Below, piece after piece: positions 52,186-60,667 of a stretch of DNA of 64,000 nt (within the stretch, counting starts at the first letter, position 1; each line of letters starts with the position of its first letter). A model generated the notes under the pieces. That model saw only the letters and a program-made list of their open reading frames with translations. It was not told where the DNA came from and did no database searches. The position numbers were made by a program, and so were the translations under genes. The DNA is taken from the NCBI RefSeq assembly GCF_009735585.1, contig NZ_VJVW01000001.1, positions 206,947 to 270,946 of the forward strand. The letters run 5' to 3'. The DNA is from Christiangramia aestuarii. Lineage in GTDB: Bacteria > Bacteroidota > Bacteroidia > Flavobacteriales > Flavobacteriaceae.

Positions 52186-53918
52186 TACTCTAATATTATA
52201 TCTGAAACTGCCGCTCCGGTTGGGATCATTGGAAACACATTTTCTTCCTGTTCAACTTTCACTTCAAGGAAAAAAGCTTCATCGCTATCCATCATTTCCT
52301 TTACAGCATCCTTTAACTGACTTCTTTCTGTAACCTGTTTTGCCTGAATATGATAACCTTTAGCAATCGTAATAAAATCTGGGTTGATCATAGTTGTGGA
52401 AGCATATCTTTTATCAAAAAATAACTGCTGCCATTGTCTTACCATTCCCAGGAAACCATTGTTCAAAAGCACAATTTTTACCGGAACCTTTGTTTGGAAA
52501 ATGGTTCCAAGTTCCTGAATGGTCATCTGGTAACCTCCATCGCCGATCACGGCTACAACATCCCTTTCTGGCTTGGCCATTTTTGCTCCAATAGCTGCCG
52601 GAAGCGCAAATCCCATTGTTCCCAGTCCGCCAGAAGTCACATTGCTTCTGGTACCATTGAATTTAGCGTATCGGCAGGCGGCCATCTGATGCTGTCCCAC
52701 ATCTGAAACGATGATCGCGTCTCCATTAGACTGGTTGTTGATCTGTTGAATAACCTCAGCCATTCCCAGATCCTTTTTATTTACATCAAGATTTCCTTTT
52801 ATTACTTTTTCATATTCGGTCTTATACATATCCTTGAACTTCTGGTGCCATTCCTCATGGGAGTTAGGCTCCAGTAATTCTAGCAATGCTTTCAAACTTT
52901 CTTTAACATCACCTAAAACAGGATAATCTGCTTTTACGTTCTTATTTATTTCGGCTGGATCGATCTCGAAATGGATCACCTTGGCCTGTTTAGCATATTT
53001 TTCGAGATTCCCTGTTACCCTGTCATCGAACCTCATCCCGATAGCGATCAACACATCACATTCATTAGTCAGCATATTAGGAGCATAATTCCCATGCATT
53101 CCTACCATTCCAACATTCAAAGGATGATCTGTAGCCAATGCCGATAAACCTAATATTGTCCAGGCAGCTGGAATCCCTGATTTCTCTACAACCTGCCTAA
53201 AAAGATCTTCCGCTTCTCCAAGGATCACTCCCTGGCCCCAAACGATCATGGGTTTTTTCGCATTATTAATCACTTCAGCAGCACGTTCCACCTCCAGAAG
53301 GTTTAATTCCGGAATGGGCTTATAGCTTCTAATTCCGGAACATTTCTTATAACTGAACTCCAGTGATGCGAACTGTGCATCTTTAGTAATATCGATAAGT
53401 ACAGGTCCCGGTCTCCCAGATTTAGCAATATAAAAGGCTTTTGCCATCACCTCAGGAATCTCTTCTGCTTTGGTGATCTGGTAGTTCCATTTGGTAACAG
53501 GAGTGGAAATACCAACAATATCTGTTTCCTGAAAAGCGTCGCTTCCAAGTAAATGAGATCCCACCTGCCCGGTGATACAAACCATGGGTGTGGAATCTAT
53601 CTGAGCATCAGCGATGCCAGTGATCAAATTCGTAGCTCCCGGCCCTGAAGTTGCTAAGGCAACTCCTACCCTTCCTGAGACACGGGCATATCCTTGAGCT
53701 GCATGAGTAGCGCCTTGTTCATGCCTGGTAAGTACATGGTGAATTTCTTTCTGATATTTATACAGTTCATCGTAGACAGGCATAATCGCCCCTCCGGGAT
53801 AACCGTAAATAGTATCTACACCTTCTTCAAGCAAACATTTAATCACCGCTTCAGCCCCTGAAACGGTCAAGGTGTTCTTAGTGTTTACCTTCTCGAAACT
53901 TGCTGTTTTTACCTGCAT
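52185..53918 (-). CDS. ilvB: Acetolactate synthase large subunit IlvB
   Basis: TPP and FAD-dependent enzyme that makes acetolactate or acetohydroxybutyrate. 577 residues: the catalytic Glu is in YGYPGGAIMPVYDELYKYQKEIHHVLTRHEQGA, the FAD region has WGQGVILGEAEDLF, and the TPP motif is VIGDGGYQMTIQELGTI...NNGFLGMVRQWQ. Second gene of ilvDBNCA, 11 nt after ilvD. Confidence 0.97.
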   Translation of the reverse strand: MQVKTASFEKVNTKNTLTVSGAEAVIKCLLEEGVDTIYGYPGGAIMPVYDELYKYQKEIHHVLTRHEQGATHAAQGYARVSGRVGVALATSGPGATNLITGIADAQIDSTPMVCITGQVGSHLLGSDAFQETDIVGISTPVTKWNYQITKAEEIPEVMAKAFYIAKSGRPGPVLIDITKDAQFASLEFSYKKCSGIRSYKPIPELNLLEVERAAEVINNAKKPMIVWGQGVILGEAEDLFRQVVEKSGIPAAWTILGLSALATDHPLNVGMVGMHGNYAPNMLTNECDVLIAIGMRFDDRVTGNLEKYAKQAKVIHFEIDPAEINKNVKADYPVLGDVKESLKALLELLEPNSHEEWHQKFKDMYKTEYEKVIKGNLDVNKKDLGMAEVIQQINNQSNGDAIIVSDVGQHQMAACRYAKFNGTRSNVTSGGLGTMGFALPAAIGAKMAKPERDVVAVIGDGGYQMTIQELGTIFQTKVPVKIVLLNNGFLGMVRQWQQLFFDKRYASTTMINPDFITIAKGYHIQAKQVTERSQLKDAVKEMMDSDEAFFLEVKVEQEENVFPMIPTGAAVSDIILE

Positions 53919-53929
53919 AATTCACCATA

Positions 53930-55603
53930 TTAAAATTCATCTGTAACACAGCCTTCTGATGCTGATGCTACCGTTTTTGCATATTTATAGAGTACACCTC
54001 CACTTACCTTGAAAGCAGGTGCTTTCCAGGCTTTCTTTCTTTCACTAATTTCTTCATCGCTCAAATGAGCCTCGATCCTATTGGTTTCAGCATTGATGCT
54101 GATCTCGTCACCATCTTTAAGCAGACCTATAAGACCGCCTTCCTGGGCTTCAGGAGTAATATGACCAACTACGAAACCATGGGTTCCTCCTGAAAATCTT
54201 CCGTCTGTAATAAGGGCAACTTCTTTTCCAAGTCCTGCTCCCATTATTGCTGAAGTTGGTTTCAGCATTTCAGGCATTCCAGGACCTCCTTTAGGACCCT
54301 CATAGCGAATGACGACGACATCTCCTTTTTGAACCTTTCCGGAGGAAATCCCTTCGTTAGCTTCAAATTCGCCGTTAAATACTTTTGCTTTCCCTTTAAA
54401 TTCCAAGCCTTCCTTCCCCGTAATTTTAGCTACGGAACCATCAACAGCCAGATTACCGTATAGGATTCTGATGTGTCCGGTGGCCTTGATAGGTTTCTCC
54501 ACAGGATGAATTACATCCTGATCAAAAGGCAAAGGCTCTACATTTTCAAGGTTTTCAGCAATCGTTTTACCGGTAACGGTCATACACTCGCCATGAAGTA
54601 ATCCTTTTTCAAGCATATATTTCATCACAGCCGGGATTCCCCCAATCCTGTGAATATCTTCCATTAAATATTTCCCACTAGGTTTAAGATCTGCCAGGAA
54701 AGGAGTTTCTTCACAGATCCTTTCAAAATCCTTTAATCCAAAATTTATTTCAGCAGCTTTGGCAATTGCTAAAAAATGGAGCACCGCGTTGGTTGACCCT
54801 CCAAGCACTGTTAGCAACCTAACTGCATTCTCCAGGGATTTTGCAGTTACTATATCCTTAGGCTTAAGATCTTTTTCCAGCAAATATTCCATTGCCTCTC
54901 CTGCCTTGATACTTTCCTGAACTTTTTCAGGTCCGGTCGCCGGATTTGAGCTATTAAAAGGAAGACTCATCCCCAATGCTTCAATTGCTGAAGCCATGGT
55001 ATTTGCAGTATACATTCCTCCACAAGCTCCTGCGCCGGGACAGGCTTTTTCTATCACCGCCTGGTACTCTTCTTCCTGCATTTCACCGGAAACCTTAGAT
55101 CCCCAGGCTTCAAAAGCGGAAACCACATCCAGTTTTTTACCATTATGGCAACCAGAGGCGATCGTACCTCCATAGACCAGGACTGAAGGACGGTTCAGTC
55201 TTAACATAGCCATCAAAGCTCCGGGCATATTTTTATCACAACCAACTACAGTTACCAGCCCGTCATAAGACATTCCCGCTACCACAGTTTCCATCGAGTC
55301 TGCGATAATATCACGGGAAGGAAGTGAATAACGCATTCCCGGTGTTCCCATGGAAATACCATCACTTACTCCAATAGTGTTAAAAATTAGCCCATTCAAT
55401 CCTGCATTCTGAGTTCCTTTTTTCACCTCTTTAGCAAGATCGTTCAGGTGCATATTACAAGGATTACCTTCATAACCGGTACTTCCTATACCCACAAATG
55501 GTTTTTTGAGATCTTCTCTATCTAGTCCAATGGCGTGAAGCATTGCCTGCGAGGCTGGTTGGGAATCGCTTTGTGTTATTTTGCTGCTATATTTGGTATT
55601 CAT
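53930..55603 (-). CDS. ilvD: Dihydroxy-acid dehydratase IlvD
   Basis: Iron-sulfur dehydratase giving 2-oxoisovalerate and 2-oxo-3-methylvalerate. 557 residues with cluster Cys in [23 protein letters not shown] and [28 protein letters not shown], and the C-terminal [24 protein letters not shown]. First structural gene of the ilv operon, behind an attenuator that starts about 320 nt upstream. Confidence 0.97.
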   Translation of the reverse strand: MNTKYSSKITQSDSQPASQAMLHAIGLDREDLKKPFVGIGSTGYEGNPCNMHLNDLAKEVKKGTQNAGLNGLIFNTIGVSDGISMGTPGMRYSLPSRDIIADSMETVVAGMSYDGLVTVVGCDKNMPGALMAMLRLNRPSVLVYGGTIASGCHNGKKLDVVSAFEAWGSKVSGEMQEEEYQAVIEKACPGAGACGGMYTANTMASAIEALGMSLPFNSSNPATGPEKVQESIKAGEAMEYLLEKDLKPKDIVTAKSLENAVRLLTVLGGSTNAVLHFLAIAKAAEINFGLKDFERICEETPFLADLKPSGKYLMEDIHRIGGIPAVMKYMLEKGLLHGECMTVTGKTIAENLENVEPLPFDQDVIHPVEKPIKATGHIRILYGNLAVDGSVAKITGKEGLEFKGKAKVFNGEFEANEGISSGKVQKGDVVVIRYEGPKGGPGMPEMLKPTSAIMGAGLGKEVALITDGRFSGGTHGFVVGHITPEAQEGGLIGLLKDGDEISINAETNRIEAHLSDEEISERKKAWKAPAFKVSGGVLYKYAKTVASASEGCVTDEF

Positions 55604-55793
55604 TATATGATTTTCAGTTTCAATAAGATTTAAAAATACTTGGTTAACTATACTGTTTAAGACTCTTTACAAGTGCTCAATTAATTTCAATCCGGATTTG
55701 AAAATCATAAATTATTGTTTTTCAGCATTTTATATCATTTAATATTACGATAGCTAATGGATTTGATTTAAGCAAAACTTAAGTTCCGGGAAT

Positions 55794-55850
55794 AAAAAAA
55801 GCCATCTAAAAAGATGGCTTTGATTTATACTGGATAGAACGCACATCTTT
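55794..55850 (-). promoter_or_regulatory. Attenuator of the ilv operon (terminator and antiterminator)
   Basis: Terminator on the minus strand: AAAGCCATCT, loop TTTT, AGATGGCTTTTTTT (55821-55794). A competing arm AAAGATG (55850-55844), which begins on the last base of the leader stop codon, is perfectly complementary to CATCTTT (55816-55810) in the terminator's 5' half. A ribosome stopped at the Ile codons leaves AAAGATG free, blocking the terminator; a ribosome at the stop codon covers it, so transcription ends about 190 nt before ilvD. Confidence 0.85.
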
Positions 55851-55924
55851 CAGGGTCGGTTTTCGATAATCGAAATGACCTCAATAATAAAAGATGCAAT
55901 AATGTTCTGATTTGACTTAAACAT
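55850..55924 (-). CDS. ilv leader peptide (24 codons)
   Basis: ATG 55924 to TGA 55850 encodes a 24-residue peptide with Ile at 8, 9, 13, 14, 17, 19 and 20 and Val at 16, that is eight regulatory codons in 13 positions. It is followed at the right distance by a terminator and antiterminator. The control codons 16-21 also form a palindrome TTTCGAT-T-ATCGAAA. Leu codons are absent, so isoleucine and, less, valine should be sensed. This is a standard leader-peptide layout; the ORF is too short for gene finders. Confidence 0.85.
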   Translation of the reverse strand: MFKSNQNIIASFIIEVISIIENRP

Positions 55925-55928
55925 AGTA

Positions 55929-55936
55929 GTAAAGTA
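55929..55936 (-). promoter_or_regulatory. Candidate -7 box of the ilv leader
   Basis: TACTTTAC on the minus strand, two bases off TAnnTTTG, 4 nt before the leader ATG, the same spacing as in the arginine leader. A clear -33 TTTG was not found (TTC occupies its place). Confidence 0.4.
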
Positions 55937-56005
55937 GAGAAATATTTTTTAAAGAACTAAATATCAATGCATTAATTTCAATATTCTCCATTCTTATAAT
56001 GAAAA

Positions 56006-56030
56006 GACCCTGAAACGAGTTCAGGGTGAC
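56006..56030. repeat. Short repeat family B copy
   Basis: GACCCTGAAACGAG-TTCAGGGTGAC: the right half of family B with CCCTGAA/TTCAGGG arms. Confidence 0.7.
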
Positions 56031-56099
56031 ATTTTGGTATTCAATCGAATTATAGATAGGAAGCCTCGACTCCGCTCGGCCAGACATAAATTTATTAGA

Positions 56100-56124
56100 G
56101 ACCTGAATCACGTTCAGGGTAACG
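56100..56124. repeat. Short repeat family B copy
   Basis: GACCTGAATCACGTTCAGGG followed by TAACG; a diverged family B half-element 70 bp from the previous one. Confidence 0.6.
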
Positions 56125-56138
56125 TAAGACATTCTTTT

Positions 56139-56226
56139 GTCATTCAGAACGAAGCGAAAGCGTTGGGAAGAATCTCCTTATTGATAATTCCTTAAACGAG
56201 AGATTCCTCCTTCGTCGGAATGAAAT
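56139..56226. repeat. Intergenic repeat family A copy
   Basis: GTCATTCAGAACGAAGCG left, AGAATCTCC and GAGATTCCTCC in the middle, TTCGTCGGAATGA right; inverted element of about 88 bp in the 740-bp region upstream of ilvD. Confidence 0.75.
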
Positions 56227-56232
56227 TAAATT

Positions 56233-56317
56233 GTCATTCAGAGTGCAACGCAGTGAAGCGAAGAATCTTTTTACTCCTACATAAACCAACATGAGATTCC
56301 TCCTGCGTTGGAATGAC
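56233..56317. repeat. Intergenic repeat family A copy
   Basis: GTCATTCAGAGTGCAACGC left, AAGAATCTTT and GAGATTCCTCC centre, GCGTTGGAATGAC right; 85 bp, tandem with the previous copy and 27 bp from the end of the next gene. Confidence 0.75.
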
Positions 56318-56343
56318 AACCTTACAAATGATAAATAGATATT

Positions 56344-57867
56344 TTATTTCTTTTTTTTCAAAGAATAAAGATCCTTTCTTCTGTCCTTCATATTCCTTAC
56401 GCTTCCGAAGTTATGCAACTCCTTTAAAAGATCGAGATCTACATCTACCAGTAAAGTGCTTTCGGTGTTTGGTGTAGCTTCAGCCTTGATGCCGTTAACT
56501 GGAAAAGCAAAATCTGAAGGAGTCAGCACCGCGCTTTGGGCATACTGTATATCCATATTATCAACTTTCGGAAGATTCCCTACAGAGCCGGCCATAGCCA
56601 CATAACATTCATTTTCTACTGCACGTGCCTGGGCACAGATCTTAACCCTGGAATAACCATTCTGGGTATCGGTCATGAACGGAACAAAAAGAATGTTCAT
56701 TCCTTCTTCAGCCAGTATCCTTGAAACCTCTGGGAATTCCACATCATAACAGATCAACACTCCGACCTTTCCACAATCTGTATCGAAGGTTTCCAGTTTA
56801 TTACCGCCTTTCATTCCCCAGGCAGTTTCTTCAGCCGGAGTGATATGAAGTTTCTCATAACGCTCATAACTACCGTCCCTCCTGCAAAGGAAACCTACAT
56901 TGTACATATGTTCCCCTTCAGGCATAGGCATACTACCGGTGATGATATTGATATTATAATTGATAGCGAACTCGCGAAAGGTTTCCAGCAGGCGCTCGGT
57001 ATAACTGGATAAACCGCGGATGGCTTCAGGTTCGGTTAAATGATTGAACTGGGCCATCAGGGGCGCGTTGAACAGTTCGGGGAACAAAATAAAATCGCTC
57101 TGGTAATTACTAACTGCATCTACAAAGAACTCGATCTGAGAAACCAGGGCATCATAATCTTTAAATAAACGCATTTGCCACTGCACCAGCCCAAGCCTCA
57201 CTACAGTTTTGGTGGTATTCACCAGCTTCTGAGGTTTGGAATAATAGATATTGTTCCATTCCATCAGGGTGGCGTATTCCTTACTTTCATGATCGCCGGG
57301 TAAATATCCCTTGATCACCTTTTTCACGTGAAAATCATTGGAAAGCTGGAAGCTAAGAACAGGATCGTGGATCTCCTGTAGTTTTACCTTTTCGATATAT
57401 TTTTTCGGGGTGAGCTCCTCGGCATATTTGGAGTAATTAGGGATCCTTCCGCCAAAAATGATCGATTTCAGGTTAAGGTGTTCACATAGTTCCTTTCGGG
57501 CCTCGTAAAGTCGGCGTCCCAATCGCATTCCGCGAAATTCCGGATGTATAAAAACATCTATTCCGTAGAGCACATTCCCATTTTTGGTGTGGGTAGAAAA
57601 ATTTTCGCCTCCAATAATTTCCTCGTAAGTATGGTTATCGTCAAACTTATCATAGTTCACTATGATGGAAAGCGCGCATCCGGCGATCTTATTATCTATC
57701 ACGATACACAGCTGGCCTTCAGGGAATTTATTGATCAGGGTCTTTATCTCTCCCTTGCTCCAGTATTCATCTGGCATGGCCTTATAACTCTTCACCATGG
57801 AGATCTTTAACTCCTCGTAGTCCTTGACCTGTAAGTTTCTTAGTTCAATTTTTGCTGAATCTATCAC
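56344..57867 (-). CDS. Fused GNAT acyltransferase and carbon-nitrogen hydrolase
   Basis: A 507-residue two-domain protein. Residues 1-210 are a GNAT domain with YGIDVFIHPEFRGMRLGRRLYEARKELCE. Residues about 225-500 are a nitrilase-superfamily domain with the Glu-Lys-Cys triad: Glu in FILFPELFNAP, Lys in YEKLHITPAEE, Cys in VLICYDVEFPEVSRIL. The known fusion is widespread in Bacteroidota and elsewhere; its substrate is not established to my knowledge. It probably hydrolyses an amide and acylates a small amine. Separate transcription unit upstream of the ilv leader. Confidence 0.88.
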   Translation of the reverse strand: MIDSAKIELRNLQVKDYEELKISMVKSYKAMPDEYWSKGEIKTLINKFPEGQLCIVIDNKIAGCALSIIVNYDKFDDNHTYEEIIGGENFSTHTKNGNVLYGIDVFIHPEFRGMRLGRRLYEARKELCEHLNLKSIIFGGRIPNYSKYAEELTPKKYIEKVKLQEIHDPVLSFQLSNDFHVKKVIKGYLPGDHESKEYATLMEWNNIYYSKPQKLVNTTKTVVRLGLVQWQMRLFKDYDALVSQIEFFVDAVSNYQSDFILFPELFNAPLMAQFNHLTEPEAIRGLSSYTERLLETFREFAINYNINIITGSMPMPEGEHMYNVGFLCRRDGSYERYEKLHITPAEETAWGMKGGNKLETFDTDCGKVGVLICYDVEFPEVSRILAEEGMNILFVPFMTDTQNGYSRVKICAQARAVENECYVAMAGSVGNLPKVDNMDIQYAQSAVLTPSDFAFPVNGIKAEATPNTESTLLVDVDLDLLKELHNFGSVRNMKDRRKDLYSLKKKK

Positions 57868-57952
57868 GGCAATCTAATTTTTTGATACACGAAGATACTG
57901 CAGAATACGCATTTAAGGAATCCTGAAATTACAGAATTGGTTTAAAGTATTC

Positions 57953-58585
57953 TTAAACTTCGCAGATACCTTCTTTTATGGCGAAGATCACCAGGCCCAC
58001 CCTGCTCTTGACATGCAGCTTGCTAAAAAGGCTTTCCCGGTAGTTCTCCACGGTCTTGGGGCTAAGGTTCATCTCGCCCGCGATAGCCTTATAAGTAAGC
58101 TCACTGCAGGCGTGCCCCAGGAATTCCAATTCCCTTTCGGTAAGTTCTTCATATTTCTGCTTTCTTTCTTCCCGGCTAAGCGCCTCAGAAATGGTCTTAT
58201 TAGAATAATAACCGGTCCTATCTATGGCATTTAAGGCGTGTTCGAATTCCTCCGGGTCTATATCCTTTAATAAGTACCCCCTGCAACCCAGCCGAAGCAT
58301 TTTAATGATGGTTTCATCTTCTTGGTCTACCGTCAAGGTTAATACCTTCTGGTTGGGATGATTTTCCTTTAGCCACTCCATGGTTGCCATTCCATCCATC
58401 ACCGGCATTCGCATATCTAAAAGAATGATATCTGGAGACACATTACCTTCCTGGAAATATTTAACCAGCTCTTCCCCATTCTTAAAGGCCTTAATGACTT
58501 CAAAACCCTCGAAAGAATTCACCAGGATCTGAAGAGATTGTGCGAAAAGTCTATGATCGTCAACGATTATGATCGTCTTGTTCAT
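57953..58585 (-). CDS. NarL/LuxR-type response regulator
   Basis: A 210-residue two-component regulator. Start at ATG 58585 (MNKTIIIVDDHRLFAQ); the longer in-frame version gives an unlikely N-terminus. The receiver has D9, D10 and the phosphorylated D57 (ILLDMRMPVMDG), Thr in TLTVD and Lys in GYLLKDIDPEE. The C-terminal LuxR helix-turn-helix is LTERELEFLGHACSELTYKAIAGEMNLSPKTVENYRESLFSKL. Its first 26 nt overlap the kinase gene, so the two form a pair. Confidence 0.93.
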   Translation of the reverse strand: MNKTIIIVDDHRLFAQSLQILVNSFEGFEVIKAFKNGEELVKYFQEGNVSPDIILLDMRMPVMDGMATMEWLKENHPNQKVLTLTVDQEDETIIKMLRLGCRGYLLKDIDPEEFEHALNAIDRTGYYSNKTISEALSREERKQKYEELTERELEFLGHACSELTYKAIAGEMNLSPKTVENYRESLFSKLHVKSRVGLVIFAIKEGICEV

Positions 58586-59366
58586 TTTTGATGGTCTTGG
58601 TTGGATATCGTAAATATAGCGAAGTTCCCTTACCAACAGAAGAATTTAAGGTTAAATTGGCCCCTATCATGGCAGCACGGCTGCGCATGTTTAAAAGACC
58701 AGAACCTAACTGCTGTTGCTCGATATCAAATCCACGGCCGTTCTCTTCTGCAGAAATTTCCATATATCCTTCTTTGTAGCTGAATTTCACCCATAATTGG
58801 GAAGCCCCGGCGTATTTAATAACGTTGGAAAAGAATTCCTGAAGTATCCTGAAAAGAATGATGCTATCCTCCTGAGCAATTTCATAGGGCTGCCCTTCAA
58901 TTTCCATGCTGGCCTCAATTACCTCCAGCCGGTTAAACCGGTCTATCTCATTATTTACTGAAGCCTGTAAGCCCACATAATCTATCACCTCGTTATTCAA
59001 AGACCTGGAAAGCGACCTGACTTCAGACAAAGAACTAGCCACCAGGTCTTTTACTTCCTTTAAACCATGCTGATTCTCCTCGGCAACTTTTTTATTCAGT
59101 AAATTAAGCTGCATACTGGCCACTGAAAGTAACTGCCCAATATTATCATGAAGCTCCCAGCTTACATTTTTAAGCGTGGCCTCCTGAATCTCCAGGCGGG
59201 CATTAGAAAGTTCTGTCTTGAAATTTTGTTCAGCTTCAAATTTTTCTTTCAGGATCTTATTTTTTCGCCTTTGATAAGTGATAAAGAAAACCACGGTGAA
59301 TCCGGCAAGGAAAAAAATCACCAGAATAAAATAAATTATTAATAAGATCTCTTCTTTACGAAGCAT
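58560..59366 (-). CDS. Sensor histidine kinase, HisKA_3 type
   Basis: A 268-residue kinase with one N-terminal membrane segment (residues 8-30), a short coiled-coil and no periplasmic sensor domain. The phospho-acceptor is H73 in SWELHDNIGQLLSVASMQL. The ATPase part has the N box LQEFFSNVIKYAGA, a G1 box ENGRGFD with Glu for the usual Asp, and GLLNMRSRAAMIGANLTLNSSVGKGTSL. It should signal to the overlapping response regulator. The input is unknown, perhaps sensed within the membrane or cytosol. Confidence 0.92.
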   Translation of the reverse strand: MLRKEEILLIIYFILVIFFLAGFTVVFFITYQRRKNKILKEKFEAEQNFKTELSNARLEIQEATLKNVSWELHDNIGQLLSVASMQLNLLNKKVAEENQHGLKEVKDLVASSLSEVRSLSRSLNNEVIDYVGLQASVNNEIDRFNRLEVIEASMEIEGQPYEIAQEDSIILFRILQEFFSNVIKYAGASQLWVKFSYKEGYMEISAEENGRGFDIEQQQLGSGLLNMRSRAAMIGANLTLNSSVGKGTSLYLRYPTKTIKNEQDDHNR

Positions 59367-59425
59367 GCTTTGGTAATCGATTAATATAACAAGTATACAT
59401 AAAATTGAGAGTATTTCGGAAACAG

Positions 59426-60166
59426 CTACATAACTGCTTTTTTCGATATATGTGAATTATAACGGTAGTCTACATAAAAGCCAATCGCAAACACAGAATA
59501 CAGAAATATGTTTGCATATTGGTGCACTATTCTATCCAGTTCCATATATAAAGGATTTTCCAGGCTAAAAAAGCCACTGTAAAGACCAAGCGGCACCATA
59601 CCTAACTCCCAGATTACTATACCTACAGATATAAAAAACCGAATATCTTTAAAAAAATCAAGAATCTCATCTGACTTCAGAATTTGAAGGTAATATAAGC
59701 CTACACAGATGAGCAGGATAAAAGTTTTAGAAATATCCACATATGGGTCATAAGCATGAAAAAACTCTCCAATGGTTAAAAAACTCAGGATACTAAAGAC
59801 AGGAAAAATATATAGAATGGTGATAAGCCATTTTTTTGTTTTTTCATTTTGAATTTGTTTAATAAAAATCCAGGATATGCAAAGGGTGGTTATAATTTTA
59901 AGACTATTACCCCACCAGAGATTCCTGCGAAAAACTGTATTTTCATAAAATGAAAGGATCTTATAATCCTCCAGCCAGGCCCAGATTGGTAAATACCCAT
60001 AGATTTCAAGAAAAACAATCAAAATTAGATAATACACAAAATATCTTATCTCAGGCGCTGTATAATCTGATTTTTTTAAATACCAGATCCCGGACAGAGC
60101 CGCTGTAATTTCAAAGATTGTGCCTATATAAAGCTTAGTTTCTAATAGAAACTCGATCAATTTCAT
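59426..60166 (-). CDS. Multi-pass membrane protein of unknown function
   Basis: A 246-residue protein with about seven hydrophobic segments (for example ITAALSGIWYLKK, YFVYYLILIVFLEIYGYLPIWAWL, IITTLCISWIFIKQI, FILLICVGLYYLQIL, FSVFAIGFYVDY-like C-terminus). It resembles the 7-TM input domains of some Bacteroidota kinases but has no signalling domain. It ends 59 nt before the kinase gene on the same strand and may belong to that system. No function is assigned. Confidence 0.65.
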   Translation of the reverse strand: MKLIEFLLETKLYIGTIFEITAALSGIWYLKKSDYTAPEIRYFVYYLILIVFLEIYGYLPIWAWLEDYKILSFYENTVFRRNLWWGNSLKIITTLCISWIFIKQIQNEKTKKWLITILYIFPVFSILSFLTIGEFFHAYDPYVDISKTFILLICVGLYYLQILKSDEILDFFKDIRFFISVGIVIWELGMVPLGLYSGFFSLENPLYMELDRIVHQYANIFLYSVFAIGFYVDYRYNSHISKKAVM

Positions 60167-60315
60167 TATTCAAAAAGATTAACTACCGAATAAAGATATC
60201 AGGATTTTTGCAACATTAGGTTACTATAAGTTTACTTGAATTTATAATCCATAAAAATCCCAGGATAAGCATAGGGTAAATAAAAATGAAATCATCCCCG
60301 CAAAGAATTTCGTAT

Positions 60316-60411
60316 TTAACCAGGATTCCCGGGTTGCGCGCTTTTTCCTATACAGTTACTACAAAGTTTCTTAGCATCATCCTTCGAAATTTTATTTTCC
60401 ACTATTTTCAT
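60316..60411 (-). CDS. Small ORF for a 31-residue Cys-containing peptide
   Basis: ATG 60411 to TAA 60316; an in-frame stop lies 36 nt upstream, so this is the only ATG start. The N-terminal half is charged (MKIVENKISKDDAKKL), then LCSNCIGK and a tail SAQPGNPG. A charged leader followed by a short Cys core with Gly and Pro is reminiscent of modified-peptide precursors, but no modification gene is adjacent. It may also be a chance ORF. Confidence 0.35.
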   Translation of the reverse strand: MKIVENKISKDDAKKLCSNCIGKSAQPGNPG

Positions 60412-60486
60412 GTTTTTATGAAAAAATTGATCGGTTAAGTGTTAAAATTGAAGTTATTCCGAATGGTTTTCTTATCTGAAGTCCAG

Positions 60487-60519
60487 AAAGGGGAAAATTC
60501 CCCTTTACCTACATAGGTA
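60487..60519. promoter_or_regulatory. Two adjacent palindromes, operator-like
   Basis: AAAGGGGAA-AA-TTCCCCTTT (60487-60506, perfect 9-nt arms) and TACCTA-CA-TAGGTA (60506-60519, perfect 6-nt arms). The second lies just upstream of the -7 box at 60527, where regulators often bind. Confidence 0.5.
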
Positions 60520-60526
60520 CTGATTC

Positions 60527-60534
60527 TATATTTG
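60527..60534 (+). promoter_or_regulatory. -7 element of the candidate small RNA
   Basis: TATATTTG, a full TAnnTTTG match. The -33 position has TTTA rather than TTTG. It predicts a start near 60541. Confidence 0.5.
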
Positions 60535-60540
60535 TGTTAG

Positions 60541-60650
60541 TCATTTTAGTAAAGCTAAAGTGTTTTGGGGCAAAAAAGTGTCAACCAAGGTTCGTTATAG
60601 TTCTGAGTAGGGTCTTTTCTATAGCAGTACACCACGGTGACACTTTTTTA
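60541..60650 (+). ncRNA. Candidate small RNA
   Basis: About 110 nt between a -7 box and an intrinsic terminator, without an ORF. Hairpin 1: CATTTTAG-TAAAG-CTAAAGTG (60542-60562, 8 bp with one G-T pair). Hairpin 2: AGTGTCA (60577-60583) with TGACACT (60638-60644), bulged inside by ACC/GGT, holding GTTATAG/CTATAGC, then TTTTTT. Hairpin 2 is symmetric and can also terminate the convergent pxp operon on the minus strand; that is the minimal explanation if no RNA is made. Confidence 0.5.
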
Positions 60651-60667
60651 TTTTGGTCCGTTATTTC

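Noticed and set aside
55604-55740. Second ilv leader candidate, ATG-ATT-TTC near 55708 (13 codons with two Ile and three Leu)
   Set aside because: Codon content is not extreme and no terminator follows it; it lies after the attenuator proper.
55917-56132. 71-codon minus-strand ORF upstream of the ilv leader
   Set aside because: It is made mainly of family B repeat sequence and runs into the start of the ilv leader; the translation has no protein-like features.
60541-60650. tRNA or tmRNA reading of the structured unit
   Set aside because: No cloverleaf, no anticodon or T-loop consensus (GGTTCGA-type stretch is only partial) and no CCA end; a simple two-hairpin RNA or terminator fits better.
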